Counted from the first letter of the stretch, positions 17,096 through 27,420 are shown. The stretch: DNA of 64,000 nucleotides from JBFLYC01 sp040756735 (GCA_040756735.1 JBFLYC010000009.1:1-64000), one strand, 5' to 3'. Notes: generated by a model not told the origin, from the sequence alone. Program-made: numbers and translations.

Positions 17096-18033
17096 CTATT
17101 CTATTATCTCCACTGTCCTGGTTTCAGGGAGCCAGTTGACCGAAGTCCCCAGGGATTCTGTTACATAACGTACCGGCACCTTTGTCCAGAGCCTTATTTC
17201 CTGTGATCTTGACCACGTCAGTGATAACCGGTAGCCTGGATATCCCAGAAGGATGCTGTGATTGTACCCCCATCGTTTCCCCCCACCAGGCTGCCAACCT
17301 TAAAATTGCCACTTATAGCACCCGTAGCGTAAGAGTCGGAAATGTTGCCATTGGAATTGTACCCTACCAGGCCGCCGATAGATTAAAGGCCCGTCACGGT
17401 GCCGGCAGTGTGGAAGTCGCTGATTATACCTAAGTATTGCCACCCCACCAAGCCGCCAATGACTTCACTATTTTCGCTGCCCGCAACAGCACCCTCGACG
17501 TGGGAGTTGGTGATAGTGCCGCCGGAGTTAACACCCACCAGGCCACCGACAAAATTACGGCCTGTCACATTAACATCAGCCAATTTCATGTTTAGGATTT
17601 TGGCCCCCGAGTCCATATAGCCAAACAAGCCAACGCTGTCGGTGTCGGGCTGATTGATGAAGAGTCCGCTGATAGTCATATTGTTACCGTCGAAGATGCC
17701 GGTAAAGTGAACATCATTTTCATCGTCATTAAAAAACCGAAGGGTTCCCAGCCGGCGCCGTCGTTCCAACCGTCGCCTTCTTCCGACAGGTAATCGGTCA
17801 AATCAAGATCTTCCACCAATTTGAAGTAGTAGACAGCTCCAGTGACAGTTCACACATTGTTTAAATGGTCCGGTGTCGAGATGAGGTAGGGTGATTGCAC
17901 CGACCCGTCCCCGCCTGCAAAGAGGTCACTTGCCCAGCCGCCCCTGGTATAAGAGAAGTAAAAATACAATTATTGCCATGCAAACCGGCAGCCTGGACCG
18001 ATAAAAAATTAAACACTTAGTTTTCAAATTCAT
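17096..18033 (-). pseudogene. Broken GLUG-repeat surface protein with stalk domain
   Basis: Remains of one exported protein can be read across several frames. From 18033 comes a signal-peptide-like start (MNLKTKCLIFY, then a hydrophobic stretch). Next are TRGGWASDLFAGGDGSVQSP and YYFKLVEDLDLTDYL. Then follows a GLUG-rich stretch (FTGIFDGNNMTISGLFI, VGGLVGVNSGGTITNS, IGGLVGYNSNGNISDS). The end, PVRYVTESLGTSVNWLPETR followed by TVEIIE and a stop at 17096, is a copper-amine-oxidase-N (stalk) domain. At least four frameshifts or stops (near 17930, 17850, 17760 and 17385) break it, so it is not functional. Confidence 0.8.
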
Positions 18034-18131
18034 TCTCCTTTCATAATATTTAAATTTGTCCATTTATGCATTAGAACTTAGATTGCACAAGAACATATAT
18101 AATGACATATATAATCATGTTAGCATAGGAA

Positions 18132-18192
18132 ACCTTAACTCTCTAAGAATCTAACCTTAACTGAACCTTAAGAAACCTTAAATTTACCTTAA
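18132..18192. promoter_or_regulatory. Five-copy TTAAGGT box array
   Basis: ACCTTAA (minus strand TTAAGGT) occurs at 18132, 18154, 18165, 18175 and 18186. The spacings are 22, 11, 10 and 11 bp, so all copies lie on one face of the helix. Such arrays are typical binding sites for OmpR/PhoB-family response regulators. It lies about 100 bp upstream of the decayed surface-protein gene. Confidence 0.55.
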
Positions 18193-18374
18193 TTTTCAAC
18201 AAAATTTGCAAAAAATGTCCCCAACGTATAAAAAGGGACACACCGAACAAGGAAAGGGGACACACCTCTTTCAGAGGAATGGTCTTCAACTTATCTCTCC
18301 AACTTATGTGTTAAGTTTGTTTAAGAAAGACTTTATTTCTTTTTCAACCCGGGCATATTGCTTTTCAATTTCCT

Positions 18375-20408
18375 TTAGATACCTGTGTCCCTCCTCCAGA
18401 GGGTGCCGGCTGCTGCAGCCTCCTCAAGGCTGCGGCATAACTCCGCCATGGCAGTAATGCCTAAAAAGGCGCTACTGGATTTCATTCCATGAGCCTGGAG
18501 CTGAACAGCCGGGCAGTCTCCCCTGCCTGCAGCAAGTTTTAAGGCCTTCAGCTTCCCCTGTGTATCCCGCAGGTAAATTTCCAGCGCTTTAACTAACAGT
18601 TGACGATCCCAGTCGAGTAACTCCAGCACCTCATCACGTTTTGCCGCATCAATAAAAGATAGTTCCGGGAGGAGCTGCTTTTCAACTTCCAGGCATTCCT
18701 TTGATGTTGGGGCAGGGAGCCATTTAATCAGAGCCTCATAAACATCCTGCAGCCCCATGGGCTTGCTTAAAAAGTCATCCATGCCGGCAGCCAGGCATTT
18801 ATCCTTTTCCCCTGATGATATGCTGGCTGATGTTGCAACAATAGGTGTGCGTCTTCCCTGTAGCGCCTCCTGGCGGCGTATTGCCTGGGCTGCCGCATAC
18901 CCGTCCATTTCAGGCATTTGGCAGTCCATGAAGATCAGGGCGTATGCCTTGTTGGCTGCCGCCTGGACAACTTCCTGGCCATTCTTCGCCTCATCTGCCT
19001 TCAGGCCAAGCTTTTTTAACTGGGTAAGCATTAGCAGCCTGTTGATGGCAAAGTCCTCCGCTACCAGGGATGTACGAATCTCGTGGCTCATTACAGCCAG
19101 GAAGTCACTCTTGGAACGGTTGGCCGCTTCAGCTGCCTTTTTGGCCTCTTCCAGGTCATGAGTTCGATCCTGCACCTTTTTCTCCAAACTGTGGCTGTAT
19201 TCTTCCAGTTTTGCCAGGGCATTCTTTAAGTCCTGGGCTGTGCCTTTAAGGTCCAGAATGGTTCCCACCCTTGACATGAGTTCCTGCCTGTTAAAGGGTT
19301 TTACCAGGTAATCATTTGCCCCGGCAGCAAAACCTGCCAGCACATCCTCTGCCTGGTTCCGCACCGTCAGCAGCAGTATTGGCAAATCCAAACGGGAAGT
19401 TGTCCGCAGGGTACGGCAAACGTCATATCCTGTCATGCCGGGCATCATTACATCAAGGATCAGCAGGTGAAAGGGGCTTCCTGCCTCCCTTGCTTTTTCA
19501 ATTAGTTCAAGGGCTTCCACCCCGCCGGCAGCCGTTGTAATTACATATCCTTCCTGGGATAAATGGTTTACCAGTACCTGCCGGTTAACCTGTTCGTCGT
19601 CTACAATCAATATTCTATAGTCACCCGGTTCTCCTATGTCAAGGGGCAGCGGCTGTGCATCATGAGCCTGAAGCCTTACTGGTCCCGGGCTTTCAACTAT
19701 TTCACTATGTACAGGTATTGAAAAGACAAAGCGTGAGCCTTTTCCTTCCTGGGATTTTGAATGAATTGTTCCGCCGTGGAGTTCAACCAGGCGTTTGGTA
19801 ATGGAAAGACCAAGTCGGTCTTCCCAGACTGTCCTTAACCGACAGTCCTGCCTGTTCAAAGGAGATAAAAATATGGTCCAGCCTGTGGCTGGGAATGCCC
19901 ACGCCTGTATCTTCCACGGTTATTTCCACCATATTATCAGTTTGATTTACTTCTTTTAAACATGCCGAGACCGTTACAGTTCCCTCATCGGTATATTTAA
20001 CTGCATTCCCCACCAGGTTATACATGATCTGGAGGATCCTGTTTTCATCACCATTAAGGTGCGGAATGCTGCTATCTATGTGATTAACCAGCTTTGCAGG
20101 CTTTCCGGCAAGGAGGGGCTGGCAGATGGAAAGCACCAGGCGGGTAATTTGTCCAAGGTCTACAGGCCCTTTATGGAGGAGTATGTCATGATGTTTAAGC
20201 TTGGAATAGTCAAGAATACCATTTATCAAGCCGGCCAGCCTTTCCCACTGTACACTATTACCTGCAGATCGGAACTCTGCCTGGGGTTTAAAGAGCCTGC
20301 CCTGCCGTCAAGGATAGACTCTGCCATGCCGATAATACCGTTTAACGGTGTTTTCAACTCATGAGAAGTTGTTACCAGGAACTCATCCTTTAATTTATTT
20401 AATCTCAC
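18375..20408 (-). pseudogene. Decayed hybrid histidine kinase / response regulator
   Basis: Domain order on the minus strand is HisKA (FLVTTSHELKTPLNGIIGM, from 20408), HATPase (NLVGNAVKYTDEG and DTGVGIP), receiver 1 (ILIVDDEQ...LLILDVMMPGMTG), coiled coil, a truncated second HisKA (DFLAVMSHEIRTSL), receiver 2 (ALIFMDCQMPEMDG) and an HPt domain (LQAHGMKSSSAFLG). There are frameshifts near 20227 and 19820. The second HisKA jumps directly into receiver 2 (HEIRTSLVAEDFAINRLL), indicating an internal deletion of an ATPase domain and part of a receiver. The N-terminal sensor is missing. The longest intact piece (19859-18375, 494 residues) could still be translated but lacks a kinase. Confidence 0.85.
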
Positions 20409-20535
20409 TACCCGAACTTCCCGTCTGGTCTGTATCTAGGTGTCTGCGTCCAGGTACATTTTTGTCCAGAGACCGCTCATCGTTACTATGTCTCATTTTT
20501 TTTAAGCCAAACCAAAGCTATCTTCTATCATGTTA

Positions 20536-20564
20536 TTGACACAAAATCCTAAAGGTAATACTAT
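20536..20564 (+). promoter_or_regulatory. Sigma-A-type promoter of the toxin-antitoxin pair
   Basis: TTGACA (20536-20541), 17 bp, TACTAT (20559-20564), followed 57 bp later by the antitoxin ATG. The -35 box is a perfect consensus. Confidence 0.6.
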
Positions 20565-20620
20565 TATAATAAGTAATGCAAATGTATTTTGTTTTACCTA
20601 GGAAAGGAGTAAGGCAATCA

Positions 20621-20890
20621 ATGAAAAAGAGAATCAGCTCTGTTACAAAAAAGGGACAAGTCACTATTCCTCAGGTTGTAAGAGAAAAATTGGAGATAAA
20701 TTATGGGGATAAAATCGAATTCGTCATAGACAATGACAACCAGGTAAGAATTAAGCCTATTAAGGTAAATCTTGAGAATATTTATGGGGTATTAAAAGAT
20801 GAAAACACTATTAAAAACAAGAAAAAAGATCCTGAACTAGATAGGAAGCAGACAAGAGAATGGATAGCAGGAAAAAAAGGCAGGTTATAA
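20621..20890 (+). CDS. AbrB/MazE/SpoVT-type antitoxin
   Basis: An 89-residue protein whose first 45 residues (SSVTKKGQVTIPQVVREKLE, then INYGDKIEFVI) form the swapped-hairpin AbrB DNA-binding domain. The charged C-terminus (EWIAGKKGRL) is the likely toxin-binding tail. The chosen ATG has AAAGGAG 11 bases upstream; a longer frame begins at 20576. It is followed 3 bp later by the PIN-domain toxin gene. Antitoxins of this type neutralise the toxin and repress their own promoter. Confidence 0.88.
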   Translation: MKKRISSVTKKGQVTIPQVVREKLEINYGDKIEFVIDNDNQVRIKPIKVNLENIYGVLKDENTIKNKKKDPELDRKQTREWIAGKKGRL

Positions 20891-20893
20891 GCT

Positions 20894-21319
20894 GTGTACT
20901 TTTTAGATACTAATATATTTTTAAGATTCTTAACTCAGGACGATCCAATTAAGGCTGAATACTGTAAAGAGTTATTAATAAAAGCCTCTGAAGGTAAAAT
21001 CAAGCTGTTTACTTCAGAACTTGTTATGGCTGAATTGGTATGGGTTCTACAGTCCCCGAAAACATATAACCTCAAACCCACAAAAATTAAAAACATATTA
21101 TTACCCATAGTAACAATTAAAAACCTGCATTTTAGCAATAAGGATCTATATCCTGCTATACTTGACCTATTTGCTGAAAAAGAAATAGATTACATTGACG
21201 CGTATAATACAGTAATAATGAATTCTATGAGAATTAATACCATATTCAGCTATGATAGACATTTTGATAAAATTTCAACAGTTAAGCGCTTAGAACCCGG
21301 TGAAAAACCTACGAATTAA
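20894..21319 (+). CDS. vapC: PIN-domain ribonuclease toxin (VapC-like)
   Basis: A 141-residue PIN-domain protein starting at GTG. The acidic metal-binding residues are visible: Asp5 (FLDTNIFLRFL), a Glu near residue 46 (VMAELVWVL), and Asp residues in DYIDAYNTV and SYDRHFDKI. VapC toxins are Mg-dependent RNases, often cutting tRNA or rRNA. It is translated right after the AbrB-type antitoxin. All catalytic residues appear intact. Confidence 0.9.
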   Translation: MYFLDTNIFLRFLTQDDPIKAEYCKELLIKASEGKIKLFTSELVMAELVWVLQSPKTYNLKPTKIKNILLPIVTIKNLHFSNKDLYPAILDLFAEKEIDYIDAYNTVIMNSMRINTIFSYDRHFDKISTVKRLEPGEKPTN

Positions 21320-21324
21320 ACTAT

Positions 21325-23085
21325 TTACCCAATCATCACGGTCCCATTGGGATATTGCCTAAAGCTGTCTCTTTGCTGGCTCAGGAGCAACAATTTCTCT
21401 ATCTCTCTCAATTGAAAAAAATAGCCCTTTTTCTTTATTAAGTCATTGACAGAACCTGTTTCCACAGTCTCTCCCTGATTTAAAACAATAATTTCATCCA
21501 TTTCATCAAGTCCCCTGAGTCCATGGGAAATATAGACTACCGACTTGTTTTTATTTAAAGCCCAGAGTAAATTTAAAATATCTCTTTCTGTAACTGGGTC
21601 AAGACCTGTTGTAGGCTCATCCAGAAGTAGTATTGGAGCGTTTTTAAGGATAACCCTTGCGACTGCCAGTCTCTGTTTCTCCCCTCCTGAAAGGGCAGAA
21701 CCCCTCTCTCCAACTAAATAATCCAAAGATACATAATCCAGCTGAACCTCTTCAAGTGTCCTGAGCAATTCTTGGTCATCTGCGCCAGGTTTTGCAAGCT
21801 GCAGGTTAAACCTCACAGTATCATTAAACAGGTGGTTGTCCTGGGCGACCAGCCCAAAATAATGCCTGACTGTTTCCGGATCAAAGGACTTGAAGTCACT
21901 ACCCCCAATACAGATTGTACCCTCGTAAAATTCATAAAACTTCAGCAGGAGGTTGACAACACTGCTTTTGCCTGAGCCGCTGGGACCAATTATGGCTATT
22001 TTTTTACCCTGGGGAAGAGACATCTTAAAGTTTTTAAGGGCCTTGTTTGCTTCACCTGGATATGCAAAGGACAAATTATTAATTTCCAGGTTAAAATTGG
22101 GCAGATGAATAACCCTGGCGGTTGATTTGGCTCGTGCAGCTAGGGTTAAAGAAAACAACCTTGCAGCTGCTTCTGTGCTTTCATTGAGGTGTCCTGGAAG
22201 GGAAGCCATGGGGGCGGCTGCTTCAAATACAGTTAAACCTGCCAAAACAATAAGGGCAAGGTATATACCCGGCAAAGCGCCTGCTTCCACAAGTCTAATG
22301 CCAATCACCAGTATAAACCATCCGGTAAGGTAGGATACAGCAGCAAGGAGGCTTTCCCCTATGCCCAGCAAAAATGCCTGCTGCTTTTGCTTCTGCACCA
22401 GCTTGCCGGATTTATTGATAATCTGCCCGACAGCTGCAGCAAGCCTGTTATTTGTTTTCAGCTCGATAAAACCAAAAAGGAATTCAGCAAGGACGCCAGA
22501 AAGCTCTCCCTGTGTTTCCCTCAGCCTGCTTAAAGAGCCCCTGTACAAGTAAGTTAAAACCAATGGCACTATTGCTCCCCCAACAGCAGCTCCTGCAAGT
22601 AAAATAAAGGCTGCCTCCATTGAAAACAGGTGCAGGAAATATATTACAGAGAAAAACACCAGCCCCATTACCAGGGGAGGATATAGCGAACGAAGGAAAA
22701 AGTACTGCAGGCTCTCGACATCTGACGTTACCCTTGATAGCAAATCACCCTTCTTATTCGTGTTAAATATGGCAGGGGCCAGCTGTTCGATTTTTTCATA
22801 AAAGAAAACCCTTATCCTGCTCAATATGGCCAGGGCAGCCCCATGCGACAGATACCTTTCCAGGTACTTTGTCACGGCCCTTGTTAAACCGAAAAACCTT
22901 ACTGCAAGAATTGTCAGAGTAAGGGTATACAAGGGAGGGTGCAAAGCTGCGGCAGAAATTAGATAAGCAGCTGCTGCCATTAAACCCACAGAAGCCAAAG
23001 ATGCTGCAAGTCCGAAAAATGCTGCCCCGGCTATTTCTTTTTTTTCTGTTTTCATCAGTTTGATAAGCTGTAAGAGCCGGCTCAT
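21325..23085 (-). CDS. cydC: Thiol reductant ABC exporter subunit CydC
   Basis: A 586-residue fused permease-ATPase with six helices in the first 310 residues, Walker A GPSGSGKSS near 367, signature LSGGEKQRLAVARV near 465 and Walker B LLLDEPT. CydDC exports cysteine and glutathione and is needed for assembly of cytochrome bd. It overlaps cydD by 4 bp and ends the cydABDC operon. Its stop converges on the vapC stop with only a 5-bp gap and no clear terminator. Confidence 0.93.
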   Translation of the reverse strand: MSRLLQLIKLMKTEKKEIAGAAFFGLAASLASVGLMAAAAYLISAAALHPPLYTLTLTILAVRFFGLTRAVTKYLERYLSHGAALAILSRIRVFFYEKIEQLAPAIFNTNKKGDLLSRVTSDVESLQYFFLRSLYPPLVMGLVFFSVIYFLHLFSMEAAFILLAGAAVGGAIVPLVLTYLYRGSLSRLRETQGELSGVLAEFLFGFIELKTNNRLAAAVGQIINKSGKLVQKQKQQAFLLGIGESLLAAVSYLTGWFILVIGIRLVEAGALPGIYLALIVLAGLTVFEAAAPMASLPGHLNESTEAAARLFSLTLAARAKSTARVIHLPNFNLEINNLSFAYPGEANKALKNFKMSLPQGKKIAIIGPSGSGKSSVVNLLLKFYEFYEGTICIGGSDFKSFDPETVRHYFGLVAQDNHLFNDTVRFNLQLAKPGADDQELLRTLEEVQLDYVSLDYLVGERGSALSGGEKQRLAVARVILKNAPILLLDEPTTGLDPVTERDILNLLWALNKNKSVVYISHGLRGLDEMDEIIVLNQGETVETGSVNDLIKKKGYFFQLREIEKLLLLSQQRDSFRQYPNGTVMIG

Positions 23086-24830
23086 ACTGCTGCGCCCCCT
23101 CCTTGAGAAATCATCTGGCGGTAAAGGGCAGACTCACTGAGAAGCTGTTCATGGGAACCTGCTGCTGCAGCTTTACCATCTGCCAGGAACACAATCTTGT
23201 CTGCATCCAGTACTGTCTGCAGTCTATGGGCCACAACTATCATGGTGCAGTTAGTCCTTAATCCTGCCAACGCTTTTTTAATTATCCTTTCACTTTCCAG
23301 GTCAAGGCCGGAGGTAGGCTCATCAAGAAGTACCACTGAAGCCTCTTTTAGAAAAGCCCTTGCAAGGGCAATTCTCTGTCTTTCGCCCCCCGACAAGCCC
23401 CTTACACCTTCTCCAACAACTGTTTCGTACCCCAAGGGCAGTTTTTCAATAAAGCAGTGGGCGCCAGCCAAACGGGCAGCCCTTTTGATTTCATTAAGAG
23501 CTGCCCCCTCTTTGCCAATGGCAATATTATCTGAAATTGTTCCTGAAAAAATGTAGGGGTCCTGCGGCACATAGGCAATCTGCTTAAACCATTCATCCTG
23601 GGAAATACTGCTTAGAGGCAGTCCATTTACTGTAATGCAGCCGCCCGTTGGGGCCATAAGCCCCATGATCAGCTTTAAGATGGTTGTCTTGCCGCTGCCG
23701 CTTCTGCCCACAATTGCTGCCTTTTGTCCTGAATCAATGGAAAGATCCAAGCCATTTAATATATTCTTAGCTTGCATATTTTTATGATACTGGAATGACA
23801 CCTTGTGCAGGTCTATGCGCGGGGGTAAAGGCCCTGGAATTGCTTCTGAGCCAGATGACCCTGCATGTTCCTTTTTCATATCCATGATTTCAAAAATTTC
23901 TCGACCTGCTTCAATACTTGACCTGCCGGCGTGAAAACTGCTTCCCAGGTTCTTCAGGGGCAGGTAAAGCTCCGGAGTAACAAGAAGTATGAAAAAGGCA
24001 GTATGGAAGGTAAGCCTGCCGTATATAAGCCTCAACCCGATTTCCACTGCAATCATGGCGGTGCTTATGGTGGCAAGTATTTCAAGCATTAAAGCAGAAA
24101 GAAAAGCTATTTTTAGAATATCCATGGTAGAATTCCTAAAGCTGCTGCCCATCTCAAACAGTCTTTTACTCTGTTCTTTGCTCTGTCCAAAGACCTTTAA
24201 ATCAGTCAGCCCCTGAAGCACATCAAGGAAATGCCCTGAAAACCTCATGAGGTCTTTCAGCTGCTTCTGTGTTTTTCCTTCAACAAGCCTGCCGATTAAC
24301 ACCATAAATACCGGTATCAAGGGAGCAGTTACCAGCATGATGAATCCAGAAATCATACTCTGTGAAAAAACAATCAGCAAAACCATTGCTGGAATTATTG
24401 CTGCCTGGAATATCTGGGGCAGGTACCTGCTGAAATAAGGGTCCAGCTGGTCAATATTGTTCAGCACAATATTAACCAGCTTTCCTGTTTTCTCTTCCAC
24501 CAGATACCTCACATCCAGGCCTGAGAGTTTGTGGACCAATTCTTCCCTTAATTTCTGCTTGACCTGTTCTGACAAGATGTGCCCGGTCATTAAAGTCATA
24601 AGCACCAGGAAACCCCTGCTGATAAGTACTCCCAGCAGCAACCAAAGTGTATTCCAGACCTCATCCAATCCCATTTTCTGCAAAAATACATTATCGATGA
24701 TGGTAGCCAGATAAAAGGCCTGAGTGACAATCAGTACCCCTCCTGCTATTCCCAGGACAACCAGCAGTATTACATATTTGGGTCTTGTCTTTAACTGGGC
24801 ATTGAGTTTCTTGTCAATCACATTTATCAA
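23082..24830 (-). CDS. cydD: Thiol reductant ABC exporter subunit CydD
   Basis: A 582-residue half-transporter with membrane domain at about 20-320, then an ATPase domain with Walker A GRSGSGKTT, signature LSGGERQRIALARA and Walker B VVLLDEPT. It forms a heterodimer with CydC. It starts 52 bp after cydB. Confidence 0.93.
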   Translation of the reverse strand: MINVIDKKLNAQLKTRPKYVILLVVLGIAGGVLIVTQAFYLATIIDNVFLQKMGLDEVWNTLWLLLGVLISRGFLVLMTLMTGHILSEQVKQKLREELVHKLSGLDVRYLVEEKTGKLVNIVLNNIDQLDPYFSRYLPQIFQAAIIPAMVLLIVFSQSMISGFIMLVTAPLIPVFMVLIGRLVEGKTQKQLKDLMRFSGHFLDVLQGLTDLKVFGQSKEQSKRLFEMGSSFRNSTMDILKIAFLSALMLEILATISTAMIAVEIGLRLIYGRLTFHTAFFILLVTPELYLPLKNLGSSFHAGRSSIEAGREIFEIMDMKKEHAGSSGSEAIPGPLPPRIDLHKVSFQYHKNMQAKNILNGLDLSIDSGQKAAIVGRSGSGKTTILKLIMGLMAPTGGCITVNGLPLSSISQDEWFKQIAYVPQDPYIFSGTISDNIAIGKEGAALNEIKRAARLAGAHCFIEKLPLGYETVVGEGVRGLSGGERQRIALARAFLKEASVVLLDEPTSGLDLESERIIKKALAGLRTNCTMIVVAHRLQTVLDADKIVFLADGKAAAAGSHEQLLSESALYRQMISQGGGAAV

Positions 24831-24882
24831 CCCTTAATCTCAATAACCTTCATTAACCCTTCATTAATTTATGAACTCTGAT

Positions 24883-25902
24883 TTAATAGCCTCTTCTCTG
24901 GGGAACTGCTTTGCCTTTGAAGACATAATATACATATCCTGTGTAGAGCAGTACAATGGGCACCCCAATCATGGCAATGATCAGCATGGTTTTCAAGGTA
25001 AGTGGAGTAGAGGATGCATTATAAATTGTAAGGCTCAATTGTGGATTATGAGCTATCACCAGATTTGGATAGGCGCCGGCAGCCAGGGTCAGGATCATGG
25101 ATGCAATGGCTGCTGAAGATGCAATAAATACCCTGTGAAAATATTCTTTTTTTAGGAAGGCTGGAATAATCGAAAGTGAAGCTAAGGTTAGAACAGGAAG
25201 TATATACAGTATAGGATAGGATGTGAAATTCACAAACAAATGGGGTGAACCCAGTCTGCCGGCTATTGTGCCCAGTATCCATAGACAAAGGAGTATTAAA
25301 GACAGGCTCCGGGCAAATTTGACAGCCCTTGACTGCAGGTCTCCCTGGGTCTTAATAATCGCATAAGCCGAACCCTGCAGCAAAAACGCCGCTAAACCAA
25401 TTACTCCAAAAAGCAAGGCATAGGGGTTCAAAAGCGCGAAAAAGGTGCCTGCATAATTGGAGGAAGCATCAAGGGGAACTCCCTTGACAACATTGCCCAC
25501 AGCCACTCCGAACAATAAGGCTGGGATAAAGCTTCCCAGGAAAAAAAGTTTTCCCATGAGCGGCTGCAGGCCGTCTTCTTCAGCTTTGAAGTAGTATTCA
25601 ACTGCCACTGCACGAAGTATTAAACAAAAAAGCACGAGCATGATCGCTAGATAAAAGCCGCTGAAAACCGTGGCATATACAAAGGGAAAAGCAGCGAACA
25701 AAGCTCCTCCGCCGGTAAGCAGCCAGACTTCATTCCCATCCCACACAGGAGCAATGGAATTTATCAAGGTCTTTTTCTCATCATCTGTCTTTCCAAGCAC
25801 GTAGAACAAACTGCCAATTCCTAAATCAAAACCATCTAAAACAGCATATCCGATAATCAATACTCCAACCAGCAAAAACCAGACAGTGTTCAAGTCCAAC
25901 AT
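24883..25902 (-). CDS. cydB: Cytochrome bd quinol oxidase subunit II
   Basis: A 339-residue protein with eight or so helices. The N-terminal LDGFDLGIG and the VWDGNEVWLLTGGGALFAAFP motif (around residues 50-70, with the Asp of the proton path) are diagnostic. It pairs with CydA to reduce oxygen to water using quinol. The start codon shares one base with the cydA stop (25902), so translation is coupled. Confidence 0.96.
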   Translation of the reverse strand: MLDLNTVWFLLVGVLIIGYAVLDGFDLGIGSLFYVLGKTDDEKKTLINSIAPVWDGNEVWLLTGGGALFAAFPFVYATVFSGFYLAIMLVLFCLILRAVAVEYYFKAEEDGLQPLMGKLFFLGSFIPALLFGVAVGNVVKGVPLDASSNYAGTFFALLNPYALLFGVIGLAAFLLQGSAYAIIKTQGDLQSRAVKFARSLSLILLCLWILGTIAGRLGSPHLFVNFTSYPILYILPVLTLASLSIIPAFLKKEYFHRVFIASSAAIASMILTLAAGAYPNLVIAHNPQLSLTIYNASSTPLTLKTMLIIAMIGVPIVLLYTGYVYYVFKGKAVPQRRGY

Positions 25903-27272
25903 TACACTGCAACCTCCTTCCCGGGCAGTATGAGTTTTTCTTTTTCCGGTCCAAGGACAATATCTTCATCAAATCTCTTAACTTCCTTAACCATGAGGTA
26001 TACCATTAAAAAGGCAAGGAATGCATAAACCACCACAAACAGTGTTAAGGAGATAAGCACCTCTGTCACGCTTATATTTGATACTGCTTCAGCAGTGCTG
26101 AGGATGCCATATACTATCCACGGCTGCCGGCCTACCTCTGCAACAATCCATCCAAAGGAGTTGGCCAGATAGGGCAGGGGTATCAGGTAAAGGAGCAGCG
26201 TCAAGAGCCGCCTATTATCATAAACTGTCCCTCTGTACAACTCATATCCGGTGTAAGTCATCACCATGATCATCGCTAAACCAATGGCAACCATTATTCT
26301 AAAGGAAAAGAAATTTAAAGCCACAGGCGGTCTTTCTTCCCTGCTAAAATCCTTCAATCCCTGGACAGCCTTGCTGGAGTCATTGTGGATTAAAAAGCTT
26401 AACATGCCCGGCACGGCAATCTCCAGCCTGTTTTTTTCTGCTGCCGGGTCCGGCAGTGCAAAAAGAACCATAGAGGCCCTCTCACTTGTCTCCCAGTGAG
26501 CTTCATATGCAGCAAGCTTTGCCGGCTGGGTAAAAGCAACCTGCTTGGCATGCATATGTCCTGAAAACAGCTGGAGTACTGCAAATATTAATCCAAATAC
26601 TATGCCTATCTTTAAGGAACCCCTGGCAATTTCAACATTTTTGTTTTTCAAAAGATAATAAGCGCTTATACCAATTACAAAGAAGGCAGCAGTAATGTAA
26701 GCCCCCTCCAGTGTATGTATAAACCTTGGCAATGTAGATGGATTGAAAACCGCCTCTGAAAAGCTGGTCAGAACAGCCCTGTTCCCCTCCAAGGCATACC
26801 CGGCAGGAGTCTGCTGCCAGGAGTTTGCTGCTATAATCCAAAAGGCAGATAAATTTGTTCCTACAGCCACCATGATGGCCGCAAAAAACCTCATTCCCCT
26901 TGAAATTTTATCCCTGCCAAATACCAGCAGACCTATAAAAGTGGATTCCAGGAAAAAAGCGAAAACCCCCTCTGCAGCCAGCGGAGCTCCAAAAATATCT
27001 CCCACAAATCTTGAATACTGGGCCCAGTTGGTGCCAAACTGGAACTCCATGGTAATACCGGAAGCCACCCCGACAGCAAAGTTGATTAAGAATAGTCTGG
27101 TCCAGAAACGTGCCATCTTGTCATAAGTTTTTTCCCCGCTTCTCCAGTATTTAAACTCCATATAAGCAATGAGAACTGCCAATCCAAGTGTCAGCGGCAC
27201 AAAGAAATAGTGAAAAATTGCAGTGAAGGTAAACTGGAGACGAGACAGTAAAACAACATCCACTTTAATCAC
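25902..27272 (-). CDS. cydA: Cytochrome bd quinol oxidase subunit I
   Basis: A 456-residue protein. Haem b595 ligand His21 (IFHYFFVP), the conserved Glu residues in AAEGVFAFFLESTF, and the haem b558 His near residue 186 (FIHTLEGAYITA) are present. The Q-loop is short, as in Gram-positive enzymes. In an anaerobe this oxidase scavenges oxygen and tolerates nitric oxide and sulfide. First gene of cydABDC; a palindrome shared with the nearby Rrf2 gene lies about 30 bp upstream. Confidence 0.96.
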   Translation of the reverse strand: MIKVDVVLLSRLQFTFTAIFHYFFVPLTLGLAVLIAYMEFKYWRSGEKTYDKMARFWTRLFLINFAVGVASGITMEFQFGTNWAQYSRFVGDIFGAPLAAEGVFAFFLESTFIGLLVFGRDKISRGMRFFAAIMVAVGTNLSAFWIIAANSWQQTPAGYALEGNRAVLTSFSEAVFNPSTLPRFIHTLEGAYITAAFFVIGISAYYLLKNKNVEIARGSLKIGIVFGLIFAVLQLFSGHMHAKQVAFTQPAKLAAYEAHWETSERASMVLFALPDPAAEKNRLEIAVPGMLSFLIHNDSSKAVQGLKDFSREERPPVALNFFSFRIMVAIGLAMIMVMTYTGYELYRGTVYDNRRLLTLLLYLIPLPYLANSFGWIVAEVGRQPWIVYGILSTAEAVSNISVTEVLISLTLFVVVYAFLAFLMVYLMVKEVKRFDEDIVLGPEKEKLILPGKEVAV

Positions 27273-27301
27273 CCTCCAAAATTTTTAACCCAAAAATTTT
27301 A

Positions 27302-27324
27302 AACTATACCCTTTTGGTATACTT
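27302..27324 (-). promoter_or_regulatory. Probable Rrf2 operator at cydA
   Basis: AACTATACCCTTTTGGTATA followed by CTT: imperfect palindrome TATACC-N5-GGTATA. A near-copy lies upstream of the Rrf2 gene. It overlaps a TATAGT sequence (minus strand) that could be the -10 box. Confidence 0.6.
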
Positions 27325-27420
27325 TAAGTTGCACTTATACATTACCTCCAAACTCCACTTAACCCATACATTTCATTTATACACGCTCTTTTATATATGC
27401 CCCCTGTCTTTATATCACCA

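Noticed and set aside
18225..18290. Further REP family (GGGACACACC copies)
   Set aside because: Two imperfect short copies without a clear stem; not enough to call a repeat element.
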